Translations under genes and position numbers: made by a program | Part shown: in pieces, positions 21,933 to 30,369 of the stretch | Position numbering within the stretch: the first letter of the stretch is position 1 | Layout of the letters: the number at the start of each line of letters is the position of its first letter | Origin: a virus | Reading direction: 5' to 3' (one strand) | Length of the DNA stretch: 38,134 nucleotides | IMG/VR virus record: IMGVR_UViG_3300028920_000153 | Span: 1-38,134 of that record | The notes under the pieces: generated by a model | What the model was told of the DNA's origin: nothing | Seen by the model: only the letters and a program-made list of their open reading frames with translations | The model's database searches: none

Positions 21933-22255
21933 AATTAGAGAGCAAGATAATATTTTATGAGCGGTCAAGTGCCAGTGATGGTGCAGGAGGCAGGACACCC
22001 GGGGTGCTTACTGAGGTAACATGGATGTGGGGTAATGTAAAGCCATTATCCGGATCAATGGCTATGCAGTTTCAGTCATTGACAGGCACACAGGGATATG
22101 AGATATGGATACGCACCGATTTTGAACGTGAGCCGGACCGTAAGTATATAATTGGTTATGAGGGTATCTATGGCAATAAGACAATGGTCATCCAGGGTAT
22201 TGAGATAGGCAAATACTATACTAAGCTAATATGCAGCGATGAAAATAAAGTATGA
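21929..22255 (+). CDS. Head closure / head-tail adaptor protein
   Basis: 108 residues, a beta-barrel protein of the SPP1 gp16 / HK97 gp7-type head-tail joining family: KIIFYERSSASDGAGGRTPGVLTEVTWMWGNVKPLSGS, then YEIWIRTDFEREPDRKYIIGYEGIYGNKTMVIQGIE. Members plug the connector after packaging. Its last 17 bases overlap the next gene in another frame. Confidence 0.87.
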   Translation: MKLESKIIFYERSSASDGAGGRTPGVLTEVTWMWGNVKPLSGSMAMQFQSLTGTQGYEIWIRTDFEREPDRKYIIGYEGIYGNKTMVIQGIEIGKYYTKLICSDENKV

Positions 22256-22658
22256 GTTTAAAGGCAATTTTGACAAGGCATTAAAAAAATGTCGTGAGGA
22301 TCTTGAGAGGGAACTCAAGGGTGTTATTGGTGTGCATACCCGTAATGTGAGCCTTGCTGCAAAAAGACTTGCTCCTGTGGATAAGGGATTATTAAGAAAT
22401 AGCATCCATCCTGAGATAAAAGATTTGACAGGTGAGGTTATTGCCAATGCTGAATATGCACCTTACAGGGAGTTTGGTACAGGTAATAAGGTAAATGTAC
22501 CTCCGGAACTGACTGATTATGCCATGCAGTTCAAAGGTAAAGGAATACGTCAGGTGAACACAAAGGCGCAACCATTTTTATATCCTGCTATGGATGCTGA
22601 AAAGAATAAGTTTTTTCAGGATTGTGATGACAAAATAAAAAAAGTACTTAACCAATGA
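22239..22658 (+). CDS. HK97 gp10-family head-tail joining protein
   Basis: 139 residues. VSLAAKRLAPVDKGLLRNSIHPEIKD... GEVIANAEYAPYREFGTGNKV is the signature of the HK97-gp10_like family (APVDTGxLRxSI ... YAxYxExGT), followed by the common C-terminal AQPFLYPAMDAEKNKFFQD. It belongs to the neck/tail-completion set. Note Lys where the family usually has Thr in PVDTG. Overlapping starts on both sides keep it in the operon. Confidence 0.93.
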   Translation: MKIKYEFKGNFDKALKKCREDLERELKGVIGVHTRNVSLAAKRLAPVDKGLLRNSIHPEIKDLTGEVIANAEYAPYREFGTGNKVNVPPELTDYAMQFKGKGIRQVNTKAQPFLYPAMDAEKNKFFQDCDDKIKKVLNQ

Positions 22659-23110
22659 AAGACTGTTTTTATCAATATCGCAAAGGGCTGTATGAAGTAT
22701 TAAGCACTATCACTTATGGAGGCAGTGCCGTACCTGTCATGGAATATGCACCGGCAGAGCAGGCTACCCCTTATATACAGATAATGGGTATGTCATCTAC
22801 TCTTGTACGTGATGATGATGTTTTCTCACAGGAGGTGGTGACAGACATACAGGTGGTTACTTCATATAAAGGTGATCCGGGAGAGTTTGGTTCGTTACAG
22901 AGCGATACGATAATGAACTCAGTCATGGAACTGCTTATAACAAGAGGGGTGACTGTAGAAGACAGGGCAGCACACATACTGATGGATGATTTTATTGATT
23001 TTGGATGCTGGTTTCAGGCACTTAACTACCAGAACTATTTTGATGGTAATAAGATATATATAATAAAGGTCTTAACAATAAGAACGATGATAGATGAATT
23101 TGTAACTTAA
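22655..23110 (+). CDS. Tail terminator / completion protein (DUF3168-like)
   Basis: 151 residues. It begins with a helix (FYQYRKGLYEVLSTI) and continues YGGSAVPVMEYAPAEQATPYIQIMGMSSTLVRDDDVFSQEVVTDIQVVTSYKG, the strand arrangement of DUF3168 tail-terminator proteins (lambda gpU/HK97 gp11 group). It would cap the tail tube at its head-proximal end. The position between the gp10-like protein and the tube protein is canonical. Confidence 0.88.
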   Translation: MKDCFYQYRKGLYEVLSTITYGGSAVPVMEYAPAEQATPYIQIMGMSSTLVRDDDVFSQEVVTDIQVVTSYKGDPGEFGSLQSDTIMNSVMELLITRGVTVEDRAAHILMDDFIDFGCWFQALNYQNYFDGNKIYIIKVLTIRTMIDEFVT

Positions 23111-23121
23111 ATTTAAAAACG

Positions 23122-23511
23122 ATGGCAAAGATTAAAGGTAACAATGTACGGGTTTATTTGGGAGCTGATCTGCTGATGGCTACTAAAGAACTGACTTTTA
23201 ACTTCAACACTGACACCGAAGAGGTAACAGATGCTGATAGCGGTAACTGGAAGGAGAACCTCCCTACCCTTAACGGATGGGATGTTAGCGGTTCTATGTG
23301 GTATGATAATGCAGTTGCTTCAGGTGCTGATTATGATGACCTGATGGATGCTTATCTCAATCAATCAGAGCTTACTCTTACCGCAGAGCTGGAGACAGGT
23401 GTGTCATGGTCAGGTCTTGGTTATCTCACTAACCTGTCACCTACCGGAGGCACCGCAGGCAGTTATGTTGAGGTAGCAGTCAGCTTTATAGGCACCGGAG
23501 AGATATCGTAA
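23122..23511 (+). CDS. Major tail tube protein
   Basis: 129 residues, a small tube protein: MAKIKGNNVRVYLGADLLMATKELTFNFNTDTEEVTDADSGNWKENLPTLNGWDVSGSMWYDN is typical of phage major tail proteins of the gp13/YqbM-like group, followed by DDLMDAYLNQSELTLTAEL and the Gly-rich end SPTGGTAGSYVEVAVSFIGTGEIS. It polymerises as hexameric rings into the tail tube. Downstream lie the chaperone frameshift pair and tape measure, the universal siphovirus order. Confidence 0.92.
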   Translation: MAKIKGNNVRVYLGADLLMATKELTFNFNTDTEEVTDADSGNWKENLPTLNGWDVSGSMWYDNAVASGADYDDLMDAYLNQSELTLTAELETGVSWSGLGYLTNLSPTGGTAGSYVEVAVSFIGTGEIS

Positions 23512-23864
23512 TGATAGCAGAGGTAGGCAGATGGCGCAAACGGGGATTCCGTTTTGATGCCTTATCGGTATTCCTTCTCTGCGAACAACATGGTGTAGCA
23601 CTGGAAGATATCGACAAGATTGATAAGCAGGAATATATACCATCATGGGTATGGTGTGCATACAGGTCATATTGTATGTATCATTATCACAGGCCCCGGA
23701 TGAGCTATGAACGGATGAAGAAGTTTATCAACCAGATGCCTAAAGGTGACTGGGATAAGATAGTCATTGCTATGGCTTCCACACGGGGGCCGGAGGGTAA
23801 GAATGATAAAAAAAAAGTATCGGATGGGACGAAATCTTCATTGCCGGATGGCGAACAGGACTGA
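23511..23864 (+). CDS. Tail assembly chaperone, short product (lambda gpG-like)
   Basis: 117 residues, starting on the last base of the tube-protein stop. Helical (FRFDALSVFLLCEQHGVALEDIDKI, YERMKKFINQMPKGDWDKIVIAM), then a Lys-rich tail encoded by an A9 run. It is identified by position between tube and tape-measure genes and by the slippery run feeding a downstream -1 frame. It would coat the tape measure before tube polymerisation. Confidence 0.82.
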   Translation: MIAEVGRWRKRGFRFDALSVFLLCEQHGVALEDIDKIDKQEYIPSWVWCAYRSYCMYHYHRPRMSYERMKKFINQMPKGDWDKIVIAMASTRGPEGKNDKKKVSDGTKSSLPDGEQD

Positions 23865-24124
23865 AAGAGGAAGAGCTATTAAGGCTTTCCTTTGCACAGA
23901 TACACCGTATGCTACAGGCAGAACGGGTAAAAGAGGAAGATACATGGCGCAAGTTTCGGATAATAGCTTACGAGGTATGGCGCAAAGGGACGAAAAGCAC
24001 AACCAGCATAGATGCTTATATGCCGATAGGTATTGATCGGTGTGAGATAACATCTGAGGAGCTTGATGATATATGGCAGAAATATGGTAAACTAAAAAGA
24101 GGCAAGCGATGGATAAGGAACTAA
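23511..24124 (+). CDS. Tail assembly chaperone, -1 frameshift product (gpGT-like)
   Basis: Reading the first frame to 23816, slipping back one base and continuing from 23816 gives 204 residues. The added T domain has 102 residues: IGWDEIFIAGWRTGLKEEEL, LRLSFAQIHRMLQAERVKEE, then WRKFRIIAYEVWRKGTKS and a basic end. The -1 frame is closed by stops at 23798, 23804 and 23807 and opens exactly at the A-run, so this domain has no in-frame start of its own before the ATG at 23909. That is strong evidence for programmed frameshifting. The T part overlaps the tape-measure start by 16 bases. Confidence 0.85.
23808..23817 (+). promoter_or_regulatory. Programmed -1 frameshift slippery site (A9 G)
   Basis: Nine A bases then G. 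In the zero frame they read AAA AAA AAA GTA, allowing A_AAA_AAA heptamer slippage by -1 to AAA AAA AGT. The position, 16 codons before the zero-frame stop and directly after the last -1 stop, is what lambda-type G/GT chaperones require. No obvious downstream pseudoknot was worked out. Confidence 0.85.
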
Positions 24125-25725
24125 AGGCGAAGATCACAGCGGACAACTCTGATTTTAAGAATAAGACAAAGCAATCAGAGCAGGCAGCCAAGAGTTTTAC
24201 CGATAAGATGGTAAGCTACGGTAAGATGCTTGTTGGTGCATGGGGTTTTTCTAAGATCGTCCAGGGTATTAAAAATTTCATATCCACAGCAGTAGCAGCT
24301 TATGACGTACAGGCAAAGGCAGAAGAGTCATTGCTCGTAGCACTCAAAGGCAGGGAAGACATACAGAAAAACATAATAAGACAGGCTCAGGAGCTTCAGA
24401 AGACTACTCTCTTTGGTGATGAGCAGACGATAGAGGGAGCCTCCCGTCTGGCACAGCTGCTTGGTCAGGATGAGAAAGGCATAAAGCGTTTATTGCCTCT
24501 GGTACAGGATCTGGCACAGGCTAAGTTTGGAGGTAATCTTGTCACGGCAGCCGATCTTGTTGCTAAGTCAGTAGGATCAAGTACAAATGCGCTATCACGT
24601 TATGGCATTGAAATAACAGGAGCCGTGGGAAGCTCTGAGCGCCTTGAGTCAGCTATTGCAGCTCTTAACAAGCAGGTAGGAGGACAGGCACAGGCAGCAG
24701 CAGAGGTAGGTACAGGATCACTAACACAGCTAAAGAATATATGGGGTGATCTGAAAGAGGTAGTAGGCAAGACATCACTTGAGACAAAAGCATATAAAGA
24801 TACTATCTATTCACTGAAGGATGCTATCCTGAGGCTGACAGACCAGATTGATGATCTTAATACGGTGATGGGCAGTGAAAGCCTCAGTAACTGGGATAAG
24901 TTTCTTCTTAGATGGGGTAGGTTTACAAAGGTAGGACGGGAAGCACTTGACCAGACTGCCGGACTGATAAGGAGCCAGGAAGGTATTAATTCAACACTCA
25001 TAGAACAGGGACCGGTAGTAGATCATCTATCAGAGAATTTTGGTTCTATGAACGATGAGCTGGCAGCTTATAATAGCCTGTTGGATGATATGGTTGCAGG
25101 TATAGCACAGTCATTCATACCGCTTCAGAACCTTATAGGCTTATCATCTGAGTTTACTCCTCCTGATTTTATATCTGATCCTAAGATGCTTGAGGACTTA
25201 GAGGCATGGAATAATTCCATTACTGAGAGCCTGAAAGATATTTCAACACAATATACCAGCACACAGGAGGCAGCCGTAGCTTTTGCAGATATATTGATGC
25301 AGTCATCGGCTGATGGTGCCAACTCACTAAAGGAATTTGCAAAAATAGCCGTTCAGACAGCAAAGAGGATAATAGCAGCAGAGATAGCACAGGGTATTGC
25401 CACAGCAGTAAAAGGGGCATTAGTAAAAGTACCGTTTCCTTTTAATATCGTAGCAGCAGGCATAGCAGGAGGAGCAGCAGCAGCATTATTTAACTCTATC
25501 ATTCCGAATTTTGCAGAAGGAGGGGCAGTATCGGGTCCTACTATGGCTCTCGTTGGAGAGGCAGCAGGGATAAGCCGTACTAACCCGGAATATATAGGAA
25601 CAGCAAGACAATTACAACAGATGGGAATAGGATCAACAGGAGGAACGCTGACAGCAAGGGTAAGCCGTGGCGATCTTCTCTTTATTCTTAATGAGGCTAA
25701 ATATCATAATGACAATAATTATTAA
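24109..25725 (+). CDS. Tail tape measure protein
   Basis: 538 residues. The N-terminal half is helical with typical phage TMP content: KAKITADNSDFKNKTKQSEQAAKSF, and QELQKTTLFGDEQTIEGASRLAQLLGQ resembling the TMP conserved domain, then LVQDLAQAKFGGNLVTAADLVAKSVGS. Near the C-terminus is a hydrophobic Ala/Gly-rich stretch (IAQGIATAVKGALVKVPFPF, then AAGIAGGAAAALFNSI), a likely membrane-insertion segment used in DNA delivery. TMP length sets tail length; 538 residues is short and implies a tail of roughly 80 nm at 0.15 nm per residue. The end overlaps the tip protein by one base. Confidence 0.92.
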   Translation: MDKELKAKITADNSDFKNKTKQSEQAAKSFTDKMVSYGKMLVGAWGFSKIVQGIKNFISTAVAAYDVQAKAEESLLVALKGREDIQKNIIRQAQELQKTTLFGDEQTIEGASRLAQLLGQDEKGIKRLLPLVQDLAQAKFGGNLVTAADLVAKSVGSSTNALSRYGIEITGAVGSSERLESAIAALNKQVGGQAQAAAEVGTGSLTQLKNIWGDLKEVVGKTSLETKAYKDTIYSLKDAILRLTDQIDDLNTVMGSESLSNWDKFLLRWGRFTKVGREALDQTAGLIRSQEGINSTLIEQGPVVDHLSENFGSMNDELAAYNSLLDDMVAGIAQSFIPLQNLIGLSSEFTPPDFISDPKMLEDLEAWNNSITESLKDISTQYTSTQEAAVAFADILMQSSADGANSLKEFAKIAVQTAKRIIAAEIAQGIATAVKGALVKVPFPFNIVAAGIAGGAAAALFNSIIPNFAEGGAVSGPTMALVGEAAGISRTNPEYIGTARQLQQMGIGSTGGTLTARVSRGDLLFILNEAKYHNDNNY

Positions 25726-28700
25726 TGGCATTTGCAGTAAAATATAGCAAGAAGTTTCAGCAGGGAAAGGTAGTACCTACTACTTACCGTGTGGATATAC
25801 TCTCCGAAGCAGGGGGACCGGTCATTACTCCTGACAAGATGAGTGCCGATCCGCTCCATTACAGGACGTTATCACAAAGTAAAGGGGAATATAAATGTGT
25901 TATAGGTTCAGAGATATTTTTTGAGTTTGTGCTTATTAAGCATAATAATGAAGCTGATTATGATGCACTCCTTGAAAGCGAATACCGTGAACATATAGTT
26001 AAGTTCTATAATGATGATACTACTGATCTTATATGGCAGGGTTATTTACAGCCTGAGAATATCTATAAGAGTGTATTTGATGCTAACGTACATATTTATC
26101 TCTCAGCCAGTGATGGTCTTAAAGACCTTGCTAATTATGATTTCCGCACTACTGCCGGGGCTTTATATACTGAACGTCTGACAGGTTTATATATTATACG
26201 TCTGGCACTCAATTATCTTAACCAGGATAGCCAGTTTGAATTTCCATTTGTCATCAAGCTTGGTACCAAGCATACCGGGGAAGGTGCTAATGATAACCCA
26301 TTGCAGGATGTATCGCATGATTGCAGGAGGTTTATTAAATATCAATCAGGCAAGACAGTCGTTGATGATTGCCTGACAGTCATTGAGAAGGTCCTTGAGC
26401 CTTATAACTGTACTATGATGCAGATTGCAGGCGAATACCGCATACAGCACAGGAGGGAGAATGATTCAGAGGATTATACATATACATGGAACAGGGTATT
26501 CCAGAACTGTCTGCCAGCTGACGATATTGTTAATATAGACAGTTATACATATAAACGGGGAGCAGAGCTGTCGATGTTATCTCCGGTCAAGGAGATGAGT
26601 ATCAGGTTGCTTAACGGCTCGCTGGGTGATTATCTCGTTGCCGATCTTGATGATTTCTCTGGTGCCGGTCCGTGGGATTTAACAGACTTCACTCCTGATG
26701 ATCCGGTGGCTGAAGACGGTAATACGCAGCTCCATTGTTATATAACAGATGATAATGAAGGTCATCGTGTTATTACTCTATCTTCAGATATTGCTCTTAC
26801 TAAAGACACCGAAGCTGATTATATTAAACTCAAATTTCAGTATAGAGCTGATCTTACCCTTACTGATTTTCTTAACATACCTAAGTTTTATGTCAATGTC
26901 GTAAAGCCTTCCGGTACCCAGTCACACTGGGAATATGGCATGACTGATCCGTGGCAGTGGTTTGAATCACCTAACAGCGATGTCTTTAAGGTAGATGAAG
27001 ATGGTGATTATAACATACAGATCATCATGGTCGAGAGCGATCATGCCTCCGCTCCTTATTCAGAAGAGGCATATATAAGAGATGTATCACTGGTTAAGAT
27101 AGTGGCTCTTGAAGAGGCTACCTTTACGGATATTACTCTTGATGACTATTACCGTGCCATATCGACTAAAGGTAAGGTGGTTGATGAGACGATAGATATG
27201 TTTTTTGGGGATAGCTTCAACCCTAATGATATGGCAGCTCTCATATATGGAGGGTTAAACACTGAAGAATGGGATCGCTATGGTCATAATGATGATACAT
27301 GGCTATTACGGCTGAGGGCATTAGATTATCTTAGTATGCGACAGGATTATCTTGAGCATATTATTTTATCTGTTAAGGACCCGGGCGATAATATCTTCCC
27401 TCATAATATCATACAGCTAAACAGTAAGAACTATACTATTTTAAGTTATGATAAGTCATTTCGCACCCAGTGGATAAACCTTCATTTACTTGAGAGGCTC
27501 GATACTGATGCTACTATGACATTTATCCAGAGTAAGCTCACAAGCATCGATGGTGAGGATGCCACTAATACGCAGCCTGTTGTCATCTCAGAGGGTGTTA
27601 CAGGAGATACTTATTGGGGTACTATCACTGGCACTATGGCTGACCAGGCTGATCTGACAGCAGCTCTTAACCTTAAAGCACCTGTTGATAACCCTACGTT
27701 TACTACTAAGGTAACCACACCAGCTCTTAAAGTTACTACCGGTGCAGGAGTTAATAAGATACTTATCTCAGATGCTGCCGGTGATCTTACTTATCTGGCA
27801 ACGACAGGAACAGGATCCGCAGCGAGAGCTATTAGTCCTACATTTACAGGGACGGTAGGAGCAGCAGCAATCACAGCAACAGGAATTATCACAGGAGGAG
27901 CTTTAAGGACGAATGGGACCACTACAGACTATTCTTTTATTTATAGAGATAGTGCAAATTATGCTTTATATGTAAATACATCGTCTGCTGACATAGCTTC
28001 ATTTAGATATGGTGCTAATACTGCAACTGGAGGAACAGCAGTATTACTTATTGATAATACCGGGATGCAGTTTGCAGGACAGATGCTTATCAATGATGGA
28101 GGAAGCATAGGACAGGCAGCAGGTCCTTTATTAACTTTTGATGATAGTAATAACTATCTTGAAATAACAGGATGTAATGTAGGTATTGGTACAGATGCTC
28201 CTTCCAAAAAATTGCACGTATATGCCGGAGCCAGTGGAGCATCAGAAAACGCTTTAACTAATTTAATTATTGAAGATAGTGGTACAAATATTCTTTCTTT
28301 ACTGACACCAAATGATGCTGTGGCAGGTATTATGTTTGCTGATCCTGAAAGTGAATTTGCTGGTTATGTAAGGTATGACCATGACGATGATACAATGAAG
28401 TTTTATACAGATGCCACTCCTAAAATTACCATTAGTAGTTCAGGTGAATTATATCAACCTAATTTTACTTCAGGATGGGATGGTACTAACTGGCAGATTA
28501 CAGCAGCAGGTGCAGCTGAATTTGAGAGTATGCGTGTGCGTGGAGCTCTTAATGTCTATGAGATGATTATTAACCAGCTCCGTTATCAGGATGGCGGTAT
28601 TGTCATGGGTTCTGGAGGCGGTAAGATATCAGCTATTTCAGATGCTACACAGGGTGCAGAAGTTATGACTTTTGAAGATCCTGACGGCAGTTCAGCCGTT

Positions 28701-29738
28701 CCATTTGTTGAGGGTGCAATAGTTCTGTTACAGGAGTTTGATATTGATAAGACAACAGTAATAAAACAATTAGTACGTGAGGTTGATGATGTTACTGGAG
28801 CTAATGTTACGATGAAGGCTGCTGCCGGATGGACACCTGCCGTAGATGATAACGGTGCCTTTGAAGCCGGTGATGTAGTAGTAGCAATAGGCAATACTGA
28901 TGGTGTTACTTATCCTGATCTTCAGAATATAATATATCTATCTGCCACTGATGCTGATAGTCCGTTTATACGTATGCACGCAGGTATAGATAGCTGGGCA
29001 GACTTCTCATCATTTGATAATGCAACACTTAAACTCCTTATAGGTAATCTTGACGGGATAGCAGGATATGATATTGTCGGGGCAAACCCAGGATTTGGAT
29101 TATATTCAAGTAATGCTTTTTTATCTGGTAAGATAGTAGCTACATCAGGATATATAGGAGGTACGAACGGATGGGTTATTGAAACGGGCAAGATGACATC
29201 CACAGGTATTGGACTGGCTACTACTACAGGTGATGCTACTTATGCTATGTGGGCAGGAGATAATACACCTGCAAATGCTGAATTTCGTGTTAAGCATGAT
29301 GGCAGTTGTTATGCTAAAGGATATTGTGAGTTTGGGGGTACATCAGGATCAGTATCACTCGGACTGACAGGGGACAGAGGAATGATATCAGCATATTCAC
29401 ATCTTCAGATTTATGGGTTATTTAGTAAATGGGGTTATTCCGTAGAGAGTGATATTAATCTTTCTACAATAGATTATCCATTCTATTATCTTAATGCCTC
29501 CGATGTATCAAAGACACTTACGCTACCCAGTTCAGCAGAATTAGTATCACAGGCAATAGGAGAGAATGTTATTGTTGTATTTTTTAATCCCACTAAAGGA
29601 ACTTTTACTATCGATGGTGATGATCTTGATATTATAATTAGTGGTTCACTGGTAGGTAGCTTTGATCTTGATGAGAATGAAACAAAGACCCTGATGTATT
29701 TTAATCATGGGGTATATCAATATTGGTTCGAACTATAA
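25725..29738 (+). CDS. Large tail tip / fibre protein
   Basis: 1337 residues, the largest virion protein. The N-terminal ~130 residues (AVKYSKKFQQGKVVPTTYRVDILSEAGG..., KFYNDDTTDLIWQGYLQPENIY) resemble the distal-tail/tip module of Bacteroidota siphoviruses, followed by a hub-like part up to about residue 600. Fibre-type sequence begins near 640: ADLTAALNLKAPVDNPTFT, low-complexity Thr/Ala/Gly stretches, and VGIGTDAPSKKLHV near 818-831, the 'valid identifier' motif common in Bacteroidota fibre proteins. The C-terminal ~100 residues (TLTLPSSAELVSQAIGENVIVVFF) form a small beta domain. It combines adsorption apparatus and fibre, so it is probably one host-range determinant. Confidence 0.88.
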   Translation: MAFAVKYSKKFQQGKVVPTTYRVDILSEAGGPVITPDKMSADPLHYRTLSQSKGEYKCVIGSEIFFEFVLIKHNNEADYDALLESEYREHIVKFYNDDTTDLIWQGYLQPENIYKSVFDANVHIYLSASDGLKDLANYDFRTTAGALYTERLTGLYIIRLALNYLNQDSQFEFPFVIKLGTKHTGEGANDNPLQDVSHDCRRFIKYQSGKTVVDDCLTVIEKVLEPYNCTMMQIAGEYRIQHRRENDSEDYTYTWNRVFQNCLPADDIVNIDSYTYKRGAELSMLSPVKEMSIRLLNGSLGDYLVADLDDFSGAGPWDLTDFTPDDPVAEDGNTQLHCYITDDNEGHRVITLSSDIALTKDTEADYIKLKFQYRADLTLTDFLNIPKFYVNVVKPSGTQSHWEYGMTDPWQWFESPNSDVFKVDEDGDYNIQIIMVESDHASAPYSEEAYIRDVSLVKIVALEEATFTDITLDDYYRAISTKGKVVDETIDMFFGDSFNPNDMAALIYGGLNTEEWDRYGHNDDTWLLRLRALDYLSMRQDYLEHIILSVKDPGDNIFPHNIIQLNSKNYTILSYDKSFRTQWINLHLLERLDTDATMTFIQSKLTSIDGEDATNTQPVVISEGVTGDTYWGTITGTMADQADLTAALNLKAPVDNPTFTTKVTTPALKVTTGAGVNKILISDAAGDLTYLATTGTGSAARAISPTFTGTVGAAAITATGIITGGALRTNGTTTDYSFIYRDSANYALYVNTSSADIASFRYGANTATGGTAVLLIDNTGMQFAGQMLINDGGSIGQAAGPLLTFDDSNNYLEITGCNVGIGTDAPSKKLHVYAGASGASENALTNLIIEDSGTNILSLLTPNDAVAGIMFADPESEFAGYVRYDHDDDTMKFYTDATPKITISSSGELYQPNFTSGWDGTNWQITAAGAAEFESMRVRGALNVYEMIINQLRYQDGGIVMGSGGGKISAISDATQGAEVMTFEDPDGSSAVPFVEGAIVLLQEFDIDKTTVIKQLVREVDDVTGANVTMKAAAGWTPAVDDNGAFEAGDVVVAIGNTDGVTYPDLQNIIYLSATDADSPFIRMHAGIDSWADFSSFDNATLKLLIGNLDGIAGYDIVGANPGFGLYSSNAFLSGKIVATSGYIGGTNGWVIETGKMTSTGIGLATTTGDATYAMWAGDNTPANAEFRVKHDGSCYAKGYCEFGGTSGSVSLGLTGDRGMISAYSHLQIYGLFSKWGYSVESDINLSTIDYPFYYLNASDVSKTLTLPSSAELVSQAIGENVIVVFFNPTKGTFTIDGDDLDIIISGSLVGSFDLDENETKTLMYFNHGVYQYWFEL

Positions 29739-29749
29739 AATTACTAATC

Positions 29750-30031
29750 ATGAAAATTAAGACTAACACACAGATTATAGGGATAGATGATAAGCCGTTA
29801 AACCCGGTTATTACCCTTAAGGATGTAATAGAGCGTTGTCTTCTGGCTCCTGAAAAGGATGAAGACACAAAAAAGAAGATGGAGAAATATGAACTATATA
29901 AAAAAGTTCATAAGGGAAATACTGATTTTGTCACTGAAGAGATAGCACTCATGAAAAAGCTGATAGGTAAATTTGAATACCAGCTCATCATGGGACAGTG
30001 TTTCGATATAATTGAAGAAAATAATAAATAA
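29750..30031 (+). CDS. Small protein after the tip gene, possible assembly factor
   Basis: 93 residues from the ATG at 29750 (the upstream in-frame ATG at 29723 lies inside the tip gene). It reads MKIKTNTQIIGIDDKPLNPVITLKDVIERCLLAP followed by a charged helical region and LMKKLIGKFEYQLIMGQCFDIIEENNK. Small acidic/helical proteins at this spot often help fibre folding, but no family is recognised. The leader CTAATCATGAAAATTAA is similar to that of the major capsid gene. Confidence 0.75.
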   Translation: MKIKTNTQIIGIDDKPLNPVITLKDVIERCLLAPEKDEDTKKKMEKYELYKKVHKGNTDFVTEEIALMKKLIGKFEYQLIMGQCFDIIEENNK

Positions 30032-30039
30032 TTAAAGCT

Positions 30040-30369
30040 ATGGCAAATAGAAAATCAAACGACAAGAATTACAAGAGCGTTATAATAAATACCGCTCCTG
30101 GGGCTTCAGGTTATTATACCGATACTGTTAGCTCAAGAGACAACCGTCTTGGTAAGATGTTTATGTCTATACGTGGCACCTTTTCCGCTACTGTTACCTT
30201 GCAGTTTAAACCGGTAGGTGATACTTCATGGACTGACTATGATACCTTTACCGAGACTACCCGTCAGGTTATTGAAGACTATACCGACTGCCAGTGGAGG
30301 GTAGGTGTAGCCAGCGGTGACTATACAAGTGGAACCGTTAAAGCAGGTATCGACTATGGGGAATATTAG
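30040..30369 (+). CDS. Small beta-rich virion-associated protein
   Basis: 109 residues: a basic start (MANRKSNDKNYK) and a single all-beta domain (SVIINTAPGASGYYTDTVSS, MFMSIRGTFSATVTLQFKPVGDTSWTDYDTFTE, CQWRVGVASGDYTSGTVKAGI). It resembles small decoration or fibre-head proteins of Bacteroidota phages; the SATVTLQ..PVGDTSW..YD pattern recurs in such carbohydrate-binding-like domains. It overlaps the large LamG protein by 14 bases. A tail or capsid accessory role is likely. Confidence 0.78.
   Translation: MANRKSNDKNYKSVIINTAPGASGYYTDTVSSRDNRLGKMFMSIRGTFSATVTLQFKPVGDTSWTDYDTFTETTRQVIEDYTDCQWRVGVASGDYTSGTVKAGIDYGEY

Noticed and set aside
23767-24036. 89-codon ORF in the third frame across the chaperone gene
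   Set aside because: It has basic, Cys-rich, low-quality content and is explained as a shadow of the G/T chaperone frames.
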